From Voacanga thouarsii (lineage: Eukaryota; Streptophyta; Magnoliopsida; Gentianales; Apocynaceae): a stretch of 64,000 bases of DNA. The notes beneath the pieces were generated by a model, which saw only the letters and a program-made list of their open reading frames with translations, ran no database searches and was not told the DNA's origin. How positions within the stretch are numbered: the stretch's first letter is position 1; the number at the start of each line of letters is the position of its first letter. The translations under genes were made by a program, and so were the position numbers. The DNA lies in contig JANUWF010003366.1 in the NCBI GenBank assembly GCA_026120185.1, positions 248,001-312,000 on the forward strand, read 5' to 3'. Shown piece after piece: positions 49,097 through 59,984 of this stretch.

Positions 49097-50235
49097 CAAA
49101 TGCCTCCTAAACAAATTTTTGGACATCGTCACAAACTACTCAAAATCACCCTAAGCCAATAGTGGAGGAACCATATGTGGAAGGTCCCTACCTTACAACT
49201 TTGGATCATCCTATGTTCTAAACCTTCTAGAAAATGGTTGATACCATTCAATAGTTGACTGAGACCGCCACTAGAACAAATGAGAATGCTAGAATAAATG
49301 AGAATATGAGCAAAAAAAGTCAACAAAATGAATTTGAATAAGATCGAGCTCTTTAGCGCTTTTTGAAATTTCACCTTCTACAATTTCAAGGGCAACCTGA
49401 CTCGGAACAAGAGGCTAAAAATTAGATTGAACAAATGGAGAAGATCTTTGTAGCTCTGAATTATTCAGAGTAGAGGAAAGTACAACTTACTGCATTTCAG
49501 TTAAAAGGACCAGCCCAAGATTGGTGGGCAAGAGAAATTAATCAACAAGAATAGGAGTGGATGGATTTTAAAACTAGTTTTAAGATGGAGTTTATCCCTA
49601 GATGGGTAGTGGAAAGAAAGGAGAAAGAGTTCCAAGCTTTTTGATAGGGAGGTCGTACTATGGGACACTATACCACTTAATCCACTATACTGTCAAAATA
49701 TTGCTCATTTCTAGTCCATTTAGAGACAAACAGGATTACACACTTCGTGAAAGGTTTAGGACTAGAATTAAAAAGTGTACTGGTAAGCATGGCTCCCAAT
49801 AGTTATAATGTTGTAGTAAAGATGGCTTCCGAGATAGAAATTGCTGACATTGAACAGGCAGTGAAAGAATTCGAAGTGGATTTCGGGGTATGAGTCAGAA
49901 ATGATCTACAAGGCCCCGATGGCAAAAGAAAGGAAAAATGCAGAGGAGGGGAGGCTCGACTAGAAGACAACCCTTTTTTAGATGCTTCAACTATGGGGAA
50001 GTAGGGCATAAGAGTTTCAATTGCCCTTACCCTCAAAGGATAGGAGGATGGAGTCGACCAGGAGGAAACAATTAGGGGTAGAGGCCTGGACTAGGAAGAG
50101 GGAGCCCAAGACAAGCTTCTACTTCTACACCCAGACCTACTAAATCATAAGTGAATGCTCGGGTGGTTGTACTAGAAAAGAAAGATAACTAGGCACAGTA
50201 GTGAAAGGTATGCTTCTTATTTTTTTTTCATGATG
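49097..50235 (+). pseudogene. gag: Ty3/gypsy gag of the LTR-C element, degenerate
   Basis: A possible start ATGCCTCCTAAACAA (Met-Pro-Pro-Lys, a common start of gypsy gag) lies at 49,100. The retrotransposon gag domain (capsid) can be read in shifting frames across about 49,365-49,860: EKIFVALNYSE, KVQLTAFQLKGPAQDWWARE, EFIPRWVVERKEKEF and YNVVVKMASEIEIAD. The nucleocapsid knuckle near 49,980-50,027 reads RCFNYGEVGHKSFNC, with the second Cys changed to Tyr. Stops occur at many places. The host element is interrupted on the left by solo LTR-A and on the right by LTR-B at 50,241; the protease remnant resumes at 54,775. It is a dead capsid/nucleocapsid gene. Confidence 0.82.
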
Positions 50236-50240
50236 CTAAA

Positions 50241-51115
50241 TGATGTGTTTGGATTTGGGTATAAAAATCATATAAAAATAAGCACATTCCCAATCAAGTT
50301 TAAATTAAAACGTTAACCCCAAATTACACATATGAGCAAGCGTACTCATTATTAATATAGTATAGGGTTCAAATGAGTGTCGATCCTCCAGGAACAAGTA
50401 TGCATTAATCATTTTTCTTTCATTGTTTAACTGGCTCAATAAAGTGAAAAAGAAGTAAAGCAAAATAAAAGAAAATAAAAATATGTACATGTCAAGGATG
50501 GAGGATTATGTAGTTCAACCATTATTTAGACAAACATGATCTTAAAGTACCTAATCATTATCAGAACTAATTATTCTCTTGGTATCATGAAGGATAATAT
50601 AGATTCACTTCTTTGTCCAATCCATGAAATCCCTATCTTCTAGACAAATTAGCATCATATATCCTGCCTCAACTAATCCACCCAAAAGATGCATTAAACA
50701 TAATCCTTTGATTAAATTTTCATTCCTGGAAAATTTACACATAAAATTAACCAATGTATCCATATCCTGGCAGACATTAATTAACCTTTAAATACTTTGT
50801 CCCTACAATTAACCGCTTTGTCCAAGCAAGTTAATGGAAAGAAACAACCAATTAATCTCGGAAGAAGCACAAGTAATTAAATATCAAGAATAACAAATTA
50901 ATCAAAATATCAAATAACTCTAAAAACCGTGAATATCTAAAACAATGTCAAACTACAATAAAACAATTAACATATCATTGTTCAAGAAAAAGAAAATAAA
51001 GTAAAAGAAAGCACTCGTAGACAAGCCTCATTCTTTTTTCTTTGAAGACCATCTTGTACAACCCTCCTTGAATTGAAGAATTCCTACTTTGATTCGAATG
51101 ATGTTCTATGATAAT
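50241..51115 (+). repeat. Host LTR-B copy (B0), left part
   Basis: It starts TGATGTGTTTGGATTTGGG and runs collinear with the full LTR-B at 51,116 for about 875 bp, ending at ...TTCTATGATAAT. It is preceded by CTAAA (50,236-50,240), which recurs exactly after the right part (54,775-54,779). The middle part of this LTR is the inverted 98-bp piece at 52,652-52,749 and the rest is at 54,272-54,774. Confidence 0.88.
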
Positions 51116-52651
51116 TGATGCGTTTAGATTTGGGCATAAAAATCATACAAAAACTAAGTACATTCCCAATCAAGTTTAAATTAAAATGTTGGACCCAAAT
51201 CACACATATGAGCAAGTGTACTCATTATTACTGAGCATAGGGTTCAAACGAGTGTCGATCCTCAAGGAACAAGTAAACATTAATTACCCCACTTTCATTA
51301 TTTAACTGACTCAACAAAGTGAAAATCAAATAAAAAGGAAAAATAAAAAGAAAATAAAATAAAAATATGTAAATGTCAAGGATGGAGAAGTATGCAACTC
51401 AAACCATTGATTAGACAACCATGATCTTCAAGAACTTAACCATTATCATAATCAATCATTCTCTCGGCACCATGAAGGATTAAGGTAAATTGGCATCACT
51501 TGGTCGGTCTCAACTAATCACTACCTTCTAGATAAATTAGCATCACTTGGCCTGTCTCAACTAATTCATCCAAAAGATGCATTAAACACAATCCTTAATT
51601 AAATTTCCGTGGTCTGGCAAATTTAAAACAAGAAATTAATCAATGAATCCTTGGTCTGGCAAACATCAATTAACCTTTAATTACTCAATCCTCAGCAATT
51701 AACCTCTTTGGTCTAGCAAGTTAAGAGCTAATGAATGCGAAAATTAATCAATTGCAACCATCATCAACCTCTTTGGTCTAGCAAGTTAACAATAGAAACA
51801 GCCAACTAATCTCGGAATATGCCAAGTAATTAAATACCAAGAAGAACAGTCAATTAATCAAAAGATCAAATAACTCCAAGAATCATGATTATCTAAAACA
51901 ATGTCAAATTACAATAGAACAATTAAAACATCATTGTCAAGAAAAAGAAAACAAAGTAAAAGAAAGAACTCATAGACAAGCCTCCTTCTTCTTCCTTTGA
52001 AAACCTTCTTGTACAACCCTCCTTGAACTTGAAGAATTCCTCCTTAGACTGAGTGATTTTCTATGATGATCAATTAATTCTCCCCTTTTTTCTTGTGTTT
52101 TTCATCTATTTATAGGCTTAAGAAGTGCCTAAACTCGTAGGTACAAAGTTCTTGGCTGAATAGAAGTTGGAAGATGCTAAAACTCCTCAGATTTCCAAAA
52201 ACGCGTCAAAAGATCGCAGCACCATCTCGGAACAGACCACAGCCAGCGCCGCCTTAGTCCTTCGGATCCGGCGCCGCCTGTGTTCTGTTCTTCTACTCGT
52301 TTGCCGATTTTTCTCCGAATTTTGCACATACATTCCAGACTGCAGCCTCCAGCCTTACAGCCGGCGTCGGTTAGGCTCTGTTCTACTCTGCTTCTCCAAT
52401 TTTTTCATCCCTTTGATGTCCGTGCATCCAGTGTACAACCGGCGCCAATTCCAGGCTTCTAGCCGGCTCCGCCTCTACTATATTTCACGACGGTTTTACT
52501 TTGTTTTACCCAAAAACCTGAAATAATGACCAAAATACCTTTCCAAGGGTAAAATCTCAAATATGAAAGAATATGACTAGTTATTGTACAAAATGTATTA
52601 CAAAAGAGCCTCAAATAACTACGCAAAATATAACCAAATTAGCCCCTATCA
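51116..52651 (+). repeat. LTR-B copy B2 inside B0 (plus)
   Basis: A full-length 1,536-bp LTR, TGATGCGTTTAG to TTTAGCCCCTATCA. It contains the TATA-like site 52,106-52,115 and GC-rich GGCGCC-type repeats (52,245-52,470). It also has short internal duplications: a ~50-bp segment around 51,490-51,565 (GCATCACTTGGYCKGTCTCAAC) and CTCTTTGGTCTAGCAAG at 51,704 and 51,769. Flanks are ATAAT on the left and CTACT on the right. They do not match each other, which is explained by an inversion (see the entry at 52,652). Confidence 0.9.
52106..52115 (+). promoter_or_regulatory. TATA-like box of LTR-B copy B2
   Basis: CTATTTATAG, same context as in the array units and in B3 (53,273-53,282, minus). Confidence 0.5.
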
Positions 52652-52749
52652 CTACTCGGCCAAGAACATTACACCAAGGAGTTTAGGCACTTCTCAAGCT
52701 TATAAATAGATGAAAAACAAAAGGAAAAAGGGGAGAATTCATTGATTAT
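52652..52749 (-). repeat. Inverted 98-bp middle piece of host LTR-B0
   Basis: The reverse complement runs ATAATCAATGAATTCTCC ... GGCCGAGTAG and fills exactly the gap between B0-left and B0-right when compared with intact B2 (about 52,065-52,165). Its ends carry the partner target duplications. The reverse complement of 52,745-52,749 is ATAAT, equal to 51,111-51,115. The reverse complement of 52,652-52,656 is AGTAG, matching AGTAA at 54,272-54,276 but for one transition. The piece was therefore flipped by recombination between two LTR-B solos in opposite orientation. Confidence 0.88.
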
Positions 52750-54271
52750 TGATAGGGGCTAAATTAGTCATATTTTTCCTAGTTATTTGAGGTTCATTTG
52801 CAATACATTTTGTTCAATAACTAGTCATATTCCTTCATATTTGAGATTTTACCATTGGAAAGGTATTTTGTTCTTTATTTTAGATTTTTAGGGTAAAACG
52901 AAACAAAAACGTCGCAAAACAAATGAGAGGTAGTGCCGGCTAGGGCCCTAGAACCGGCGCCGGCCATGCACTTGTTGTACAAACTTCGAGGCAATGAAAA
53001 ATTATTGAAACAGAGTAGAACAGAACCATGGCGGCGTCATCTGTGAAGCTGGAACCGGTGTCGGCTGCATTCTGGAACACATTGTGCAAAATTCGAAGAA
53101 AAATCGGCGAACGAGTATAGAAGTAGAACACAACCAGCGCCGGTTGTGCCCTGGAGCTAAGGCGGTGCTTGATTTTTTCTACGCAGTTTTTGGTAATCTG
53201 AGGATTTTTAGTATCTTCCAACTTCGACTTGGCCAAGAACTTTGTACTTACGAGTTTAGGCACTTTCTAAGCCTATAAATAGATGAAAAACGCAAGGGAA
53301 AAGGGGAGAGTTCATTGATCATCGTAGAAAACTACTCAATCAAAGGAGGAATTCTTCAATTCAAGGAGGGTTGTACAAGAAGGTCTTAAAAGGAAGAAGA
53401 AGGAGGCTTATCTATGAGTTCTTTCTTTTACTTTGTTTTCTTTTTCTTGAACAATGATATGTTAATTGTTTTATTGTAATTTGACATTGTTTCAGAGATT
53501 CATAGTGTTTAGAGATATTTGACCTTTTGATTAATTGGTTGTTCTTCTTGGTATTTAATTACTTGGGTTGATTATGAGATTAGTTGATTGTTACTTTCTA
53601 TTGACTTGTTTGAAAAGGGGGTTGATGGTGGTTTCAATTCATTAGTTTCATATTTGTTGTCTATTAACTTACTTGAAAAAAGTTTAATTACTAAGAACAA
53701 AGTAATTAAAGGTTAATTGATGTCTACCAAAATATGGATTTATTGGTTAGTTTCATGTTTTAAGTTTGCCAGAATATGAAAATTTAATCAATGATTGTGT
53801 TTAATGCATCTTTTGGGTAAGATTGGTTGAGACAGAATATGTGATACTAAATTACCTAGTAGATAGGGATTCATAGATTGAAAAAGAAGTGAGTTTATCT
53901 TAATCATTCATAATGCCAAGAGAATAATTAGTTATGATAAAGGTTGGGTACTTTAAGATCATGTTTTTCCAAACAATGGTTTAAATTGCATACTTCTCCA
54001 TCCTTGACATGTATATATTTTTATTTTCATTTTCTTTTATTTTTTTTCTTTTTTATTTATTTTTCGCTTTAACGAGTCGGCTAAACAATGAAAGAATGGT
54101 AATTAATGTCTTTTTGATCCTGGAGGATCGACATTCGTTTGAACCCCATGCTCGGTTAATGATGAGTACGATTACTAATATGTGTTATTTAGGTTGAACG
54201 TTTTAATTTAAACTTGATTGGGAGTGTGCTTAGTTTCTATATGATTTTTACACCCAAGTCCAAACACATCA
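52750..54271 (-). repeat. LTR-B copy B3 inside B0 (minus)
   Basis: A full-length 1,522-bp LTR. On the minus strand it starts TGATGTGTTTGGACTTGGG at 54,271 and ends TTTAGCCCCTATCA at 52,750. It is an inverted partner of B2 with the same promoter and GGCGCC-rich segments. Its flanks do not match each other but match those of B2 crosswise. Confidence 0.9.
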
Positions 54272-54774
54272 AGTAAACATTGGAAGATACTAAAACTCCA
54301 CAGATTACAAAAAAACGTGTAGAAAAATCACAATCCCGCTTTTTTCTTAGAGTACACCAGCGCCACCTTGGCTCTCGGAACCGATGTCAGTTGTGTTCTG
54401 TTTCTTCCTTTGTTCGTTGATTTTTTTCTGAATTCTGCACAATGTATTCTAGAATGTTGCCGATGCCGCATTGGCTACTAGTGCTGGCACCGTTTCCACT
54501 ATGTTCTGCTCTGTTTTGATAATATTTCATTGCCTCGAAGTATGTGTTAATAGTGCATGGCCGGCGCCAGTTCCTCTGTCCTGGCCAGCGCCGCCTTGGT
54601 TCTGTTTTGTGACATTTTTGCTTCATTTTACCCCTAAAATTTGAAATAATAAACAAAATACCTTTTCAAGGATAAAATCTTAAATATGAAGGAATATGAT
54701 TAGTTTTTGAACAAAATGTATCACAAAAGAACCTCAAATAATTAGGAAAAATATGACTAATTTAGCCCCTATCA
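54272..54774 (+). repeat. Host LTR-B copy (B0), right part
   Basis: It starts AGTAAACATTGGAAGATAC, collinear with B2 from about 52,160, and ends TTTAGCCCCTATCA at 54,774. It is followed by CTAAA, the perfect 5-bp target duplication partner of 50,236-50,240. Removing 50,241-54,779 joins TTTCATGATGCTAAA to GTACTGGTAGATCC in the host element's coding frame. Confidence 0.88.
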
Positions 54775-54924
54775 CTAAAGTACTGGTAGATCCTAGTTCT
54801 ATAAATTCCTTTATTGCCAATTCATTTCTTGATTCTATGGGGATAAAAGGGGAAGAAACTTCCTATGAAATGATTGTTAGTACCCTATTGGAAAAGAAAA
54901 TAAATAGTGAGAAAATACATAAGG
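54775..54924 (+). pseudogene. pol: Ty3/gypsy protease remnant of the LTR-C element
   Basis: After LTR-B the host element resumes with KVLVDPSSINSFIANSFLDS. This fits the gypsy aspartic protease motif in which Val-Leu-(Phe/Val)-Asp-Ser-Gly-Ala-x-x-Ser-Phe-Ile is usual. The catalytic Asp is there, but the following Ser-Gly is Pro-Ser, so the enzyme would be inactive. The open frame continues to about 54,956, but its last part appears to belong to the next LTR. RT, RNase H and integrase of this element are absent, lost at the junction with LTR-D3. Confidence 0.7.
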
Positions 54925-55330
54925 GAGGACTACACTATGCAGTGTTTGTGCTTGAATGATCCCTAATCATAGTATTAATGAGATGTAATAATATTAATAC
55001 GCCAAGACTAGCACATGTTATATCCCTTAATTAGATCAAAGTGGTGGCTCTCATAACCGTGAGTATTGTGATACTCCGGATTAATATGTGGATGCTTATT
55101 ATATGAATAAGTTCATTGGATGACCCAGCTATGAGATAATCACTTAGATAAGCTATTGAGTGTTAGTGATAGAATCTCATTATAGCAACTGTACAAGTAT
55201 CCTTAGACTTGAGATGTCTAAGGTATTTTGTTTATCAAGTGTTGTACTTTGATTCTAATCTTTGGAGTCTTAACCGTACTACCTATGGGATGGATATTGG
55301 GTACAATGTAAAGTAAACGAAAGTAACTAA
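54925..55330 (+). repeat. LTR-D3, left part (5' LTR of copia element 2)
   Basis: It matches LTR-D from about its position 180 (CTACACTAT...AGTGTT, then TGATCCCTAATCATAGTATTAATGAG-like sequence) up to ...AAACGAAAGTAACTAA. Its first ~180 bp are missing, so the left boundary is approximate. It is split by a solo LTR-D at 55,331 and continues at 57,059. It is more diverged than the two other LTR-D copies. Confidence 0.75.
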
Positions 55331-57058
55331 TATTAGTGTTGTGCCCTAGAGGCAATCACTTGTACATTGTATATGACATATTTTATTTTAATAAAAGGTA
55401 TTATTTATCTTACAATTTCTTTTGTTTACTTTTAAGTAATATAATAGTTCGATAAAGTCCCTAGTATAACACTGTGTTAAGGAAATCATGATTGAGATTA
55501 TGATATGAGATTCCTACTACACTATATAGTGTTAGTACTTAAATAGTCCCTAGTCATAGTATTAATGAGACAGGACATCATTAATGTGTTAAGACTAGCA
55601 TGTGTTAGACTTCCTGATTTGATCAGGCAGTGGTTCTCATATCCGTAAGTATTGAGATACTCAAAGTTAACACATGGATGCTTGTTAATGGAACAAGTTC
55701 ATTGGATGACCTAGCTATGAGATAATCACATGGATAACAATTTAGTGCCAGTGATATAATCTCAATATAGCAAACGTGCAAGTATCCTTAGACTTTATAT
55801 CTCCAAGGTACTTTGTTTGTTGAGCATTGTACTTTGATTCCAATCTCTGGAGCTCGATCAAGGGCTGCCTATAGGATGAATATTGGGTACATTGTGAGAT
55901 AAACGAAAGTAGTTGAGAGGGTCAATAAAAGATTCACCACTCCTAATAGTAGGGGTGAATATCTCATGGCCACTTGTAGAAATTACTACTCGAGAAGTCC
56001 TTGGCCAAGGCAACTATGTATTGGAAACAGTTTCAATTGTTACACGTTTAGAGTAGTGGGTTCCTAGTACAGGTACTATTGTATTTGGGCCAGAATTAAT
56101 TCTGGAGGGAGTTGGCACTAATTTCATACTCCAAACCGAATGAGATATTGTATGGTGAAAGGAGTTAATTGCACTGTAGTTTGTTATTGAAGGGTTCATG
56201 TCAAGCCACTTGACTTCCTGGACTCTTGGGTGGTCATGATGTGTTGGTAAATACCGCTCATGATCTGGGAATATAGGTTTATTAATTGATGAATTAATAA
56301 ACCAATCTTGATTAACATTAATAGGATTAATTCTAATTAATTATGAATTATTAATCTAAAAAACGTTTGGATTAATTCTTGTTCGCTACCAATTGACTAG
56401 GAAACCTAATAGGTCACACACAATAAAGGATTATATCCTCAATATGTTATTTAATAACATAGTGGGTTAATTGTGAGAAAGAGAAGTTGTTGTGGCCAAA
56501 TTATAATTAGTTTTAATTAATGGTCCAAATTATAATTGTGAGAACTTGATATTTCCAATTATAATTAGGGAATTCTAACTGTTTTAGAATTCTGAGATTA
56601 GAGTATTTTTGGAGCAAGATTTTTCGTGTGATGTAGGGATAACACATGAAATCCTAGCTAAGGTGTACGACACGACTCCAACCCTAGCAACTCTTGACAT
56701 TCTCTCTTCTCTCTCTCTTGATTGTTCTTGAGAAGCCCTAGCTGCCATCTTGTTTCTGCTAGCACAAGAAATTTTGGTGCTTGAGTATTCCTCTGTGTGG
56801 ATTACTGTTAGAGATAATCACACACTATGATTATAGTGGTTAGACGTTCAATCTTCGTGGAGTTTGATTGAGAGGATTGCTGGATCGAGTCTCAACTTGA
56901 AGAAGAAATTTTTTTTTTCGGACGATCAAAGAACGGTAAAAAGTTGTTACCTTTGTTATCTTTATGTCTTGTTTTCCACACATATACGGGTCCTGGGATG
57001 GTATCTCGTTTAATTCTTCCGCTGTGCCGTGTACGATACGAGCTTGAGATACCCAACA
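55331..57058 (+). repeat. Solo LTR-D2 nested in LTR-D3
   Basis: 1,728 bp, TATTAGTGTTGTGCCC (decayed TG) to GATACCCAACA, closely similar to the 3' LTR at 35,333-37,079. Flanks are ACTAA (55,326-55,330) and ACTGA (57,059-57,063), a target duplication with one transition. Taking it out restores GAAAGTAACTGAGAGGGTC, the order seen in LTR-D1 (GAAAGTAGTTGAGAGGGTC). No internal domains, so a solo LTR. Confidence 0.9.
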
Positions 57059-58127
57059 ACTGAGAGGGTCGATAAAGTATTCACCACTCCTAATAGTACG
57101 AGAATATGTCTCAGGGCCACTTGTAGATATCATTACTAATGAAGTCCTTAGCCAAGGCGACTATGTGTTAGAAATAGTACCAAATTAGAAATACATATTG
57201 AGTAATGGATTTCTTGAATAAGTACTAAAATATTCGGGCCAGAATTAATAATATTCTGGATGAAGTTGGCACTAATTCCATGCTTTAGACCGATTGAGAT
57301 ATAGTAGGTGAAAAGAGTTTATTGCACTAGTTATTTGCAATTGAAAGGTTCATGTCAAGCCACTTAACTTTCTGGACCTTTAGGTGACCAAGAGTCATTG
57401 CTAGATATTACTCTTGATCTGTTAAATATGAGTTTATTAATTAGAGGATTAATAAATTAATCTAATATTTTCTTTAGGATTATTAATTCTAAAGCTGTTA
57501 GAATTAATTCATATTATGCTATCAATAAGGCCAGGAAACCTAATAGGTCACACAATAATGGTTTGAATGCTTAATATATATTATCTTATAATATTATGTG
57601 GTTAATTAAGAGAAGAAAATATATTTAAAGGTGAATTATAAGTTTGTTATAGTTCACGGGACTTGGTTGCAATTATAAACTTCAAGGGTCTAATTGTAGA
57701 CATTGGATCTTGGAGGACTTAACTGCAATTAACACAACTCCTAAAACTATAAATATGGGAAATGTTCCCCGATGCAGACGTGTAAGAGTCGAATGTTCCT
57801 CTTTATCATTTTTCTTCTCCAATTAAAACCTAGCTGCTTCTCTTCTACTACTATAGTTTTGAGAAAGCTTTGTGAGCAATTCAACATTGTTGTGGATTAC
57901 TCTTAGACATAATCCTACTCTTGGATTGTAGTGGGGCGATTGGACCATCAGGAAAAGGAAATTGGTTCCTAGGTTGGCACAAGAAAACTTTATTTTTCTG
58001 CTATAGAAGGTAATCTCTGTTTCCTCCCTCTATTCTCGTTTTAATTGCAAACACATGATCCTTGGACATGGATTTCATGGTTATTTCCGCTGCCTTCTTA
58101 TTTGATAAGCATGATAAAATCCTAATA
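57059..58127 (+). repeat. LTR-D3, right part
   Basis: The rest of the older LTR, from ACTGAGAGGGTCG to ATCCTAATA (expected ...CA end decayed to TA). It is followed directly by a primer-binding site at 58,129, which makes it the 5' LTR of copia element 2. It has a good TATA box at about 57,747-57,755. Confidence 0.8.
57747..57755 (+). promoter_or_regulatory. TATA box of LTR-D3
   Basis: CTATAAATA, a strong plant TATA form, about 370 bp before the LTR end. Confidence 0.55.
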
Positions 58128-58128
58128 G

Positions 58129-58141
58129 TGGTATTAGAGCC
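58129..58141 (+). promoter_or_regulatory. Primer-binding site of copia element 2
   Basis: TGGTATTAGAGCC differs from the tRNA-Met site TGGTATCAGAGCC by one C-to-T transition and lies 1 bp after the LTR-D3 end. Confidence 0.85.
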
Positions 58142-59984
58142 TTTGTGTTTGTGTTTTAATGGGTCTTTAATTGCTTTGAAATCGTTTCTGAGCATGTAAC
58201 TGTATGATCGTAGCTATTATATGTCTACTACTTTGTATGGTGTGTCTAGGTTTTTTTGTTTTGAAGAGTCTCTAGGTCATTGAAAAACGGTTGGGAAGTT
58301 GTTTCCATGAGGGTCTGGTTTTTTTTTTTTTTCATTAGATTCTTCCTACAATCAAGCTTTTGATTCAACAATTTGGATTGTTGTTTAAATTATGATATAG
58401 AATACAATTGGTTGTCAATATTGATTAACAATGCTTGATGTCAAAATTTTTTTGAACAATCTAAATATCACTTTGCTATTCATGAAAAATTTATAGAAGA
58501 ATCTGGGGAAGAAGATAAACAGTGGTATTATGCTTACTGTTGCTTAAAAATTTTACTGAATTTCTACCTCCAGAGCATACATGGCACCGGGTATGTTCGA
58601 CCCACCTAGTGCCAGGTGCACTATGTTCTTCCCTTGTCGCATGCCTCCAGATCTTACCTGGCACCAAGTACCTTCGACTCACCTGGCACCAAATGCACTC
58701 TGTTCTTGCATTGTTTTATATAAAAAATAATAATAAGTTTTTTATCTTTTATAATTTTGAAAATAGGTTCTAATAATGATTAGAATTTATTTGAAACCCA
58801 TGATTTTGGATAAAAATATTTTTAAAATTACATGAGGACCCATAATTTTTCTAAATTTTGATTTTGGCCCCAAAACTTTTCAAAATTCAATTTTGGACCT
58901 AGATTTCTCCAAAATACTAATTTTTTATGTTTATGCATTGGATGTTTTATGCTGTTTTTTAAGAACGTTTTATTGGCCTGGTGGATGGTTATGGACTAAG
59001 ACCAAACTTATCTGTTTATGCATCTTTATCGTTTTATTTTAATTAAATAGGGCTTGCGCATCATCCCTTATCTCAAATTCTTGTATAATTCTCTTCTCAT
59101 CTAACTTCTCTCGAATGTAACTTAAGTTTTCTTCCTTTAGGAAATTGTGTAATTAGTTTATATAGGTTAGGTAGAGGTAGAATTTTATTTATAAGATTTT
59201 GAAAACGACAATCAAAATGAAGCAAGATAGTAAGATGCTCTACTTAAATCATGCATGAATACATAGGGTTGACTATATTAACTTCCTTGATGGCTCGAGG
59301 AAATTAATTTAGAGAGTCCATAACCATGCCACCTAATTGTTTATTACCATGTTTATTAATTTATGGTGTTTATTCATAAATTCTATGCATGCCAAACGAT
59401 GAGACAACTAAAAGGAAGAAATCCCTCAAATAATATTAAATCTAATGCCTTCCATTAATATAGTAAGAACGAAAGCTCTTTTTTGAGACTAGGTTGTTAG
59501 GCATACCCAAGCCTACTTAACATTGAGTATGTTCAAGCTATGGAATTTAGTTACTAATTAATAGGCTGGGCTTAACTAATTTCTTTATCCCGTTTAGGCT
59601 AACCCAAGCATAAAGAATATTAGAGGCAAGGTTGGGATAGTATTAAATACTTTAATGATTAAAAGATGTTAATCACCCAGTGATACAGTAGTTACAGTTG
59701 ATATAATTTGTATTGGATACCTACCACTGAACTTAAGAGTAGCTTGTTGGGCTTATTGGATACAAATTACATTTGTATTGGATCCAAATTTTTAAGTAAT
59801 TTGGATACTGGTCCACTAGGAAAGCTTCCAATGGGCTTTCCTGAGTCAATAGTGGGGGCTATTGATTTGAGTAAAATAGTGGAATAAAAATGTATTTAAT
59901 TAAAAACCTAAATACTTGCATATCATGAGCATATACATGTTCTAATTTCTCTATCTTTACATCTATGTCACTTGAATCCTGTCG
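58142..59984 (+). other. Long 5' leader of copia element 2
   Basis: About 1.84 kb between primer-binding site and gag with no sound open frame. It contains a 15-T run (58,320-58,333) and a short block with repeated CACCTGGCACCAA/GTGCCAGGTGC motifs (58,575-58,705). Its last ~150 bp (from about 59,830) are homologous to the leader of copia element 1. A long untranslated leader before gag is known in several plant copia lineages. Confidence 0.65.

Noticed and set aside
52167..53278. Frames of 60-119 codons in the GC-rich part of LTR-B
   Set aside because: They arise from the GGCGCC-rich LTR-B segment, differ between LTR-B copies and start or stop at different places in each.
51116..54271. LTR-B2 and LTR-B3 as the two ends of one element or a foldback transposon
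   Set aside because: Both are full LTRs in opposite orientation with only 98 bp of LTR-B0 between them, and the crosswise target duplications show two separate insertions plus an inversion.
54753..54959. 68-codon frame taken as a single small gene
   Set aside because: Its first codons are the LTR-B end, its middle is a gypsy protease remnant and its last part appears to be LTR-D3. It is a chance fusion across junctions.
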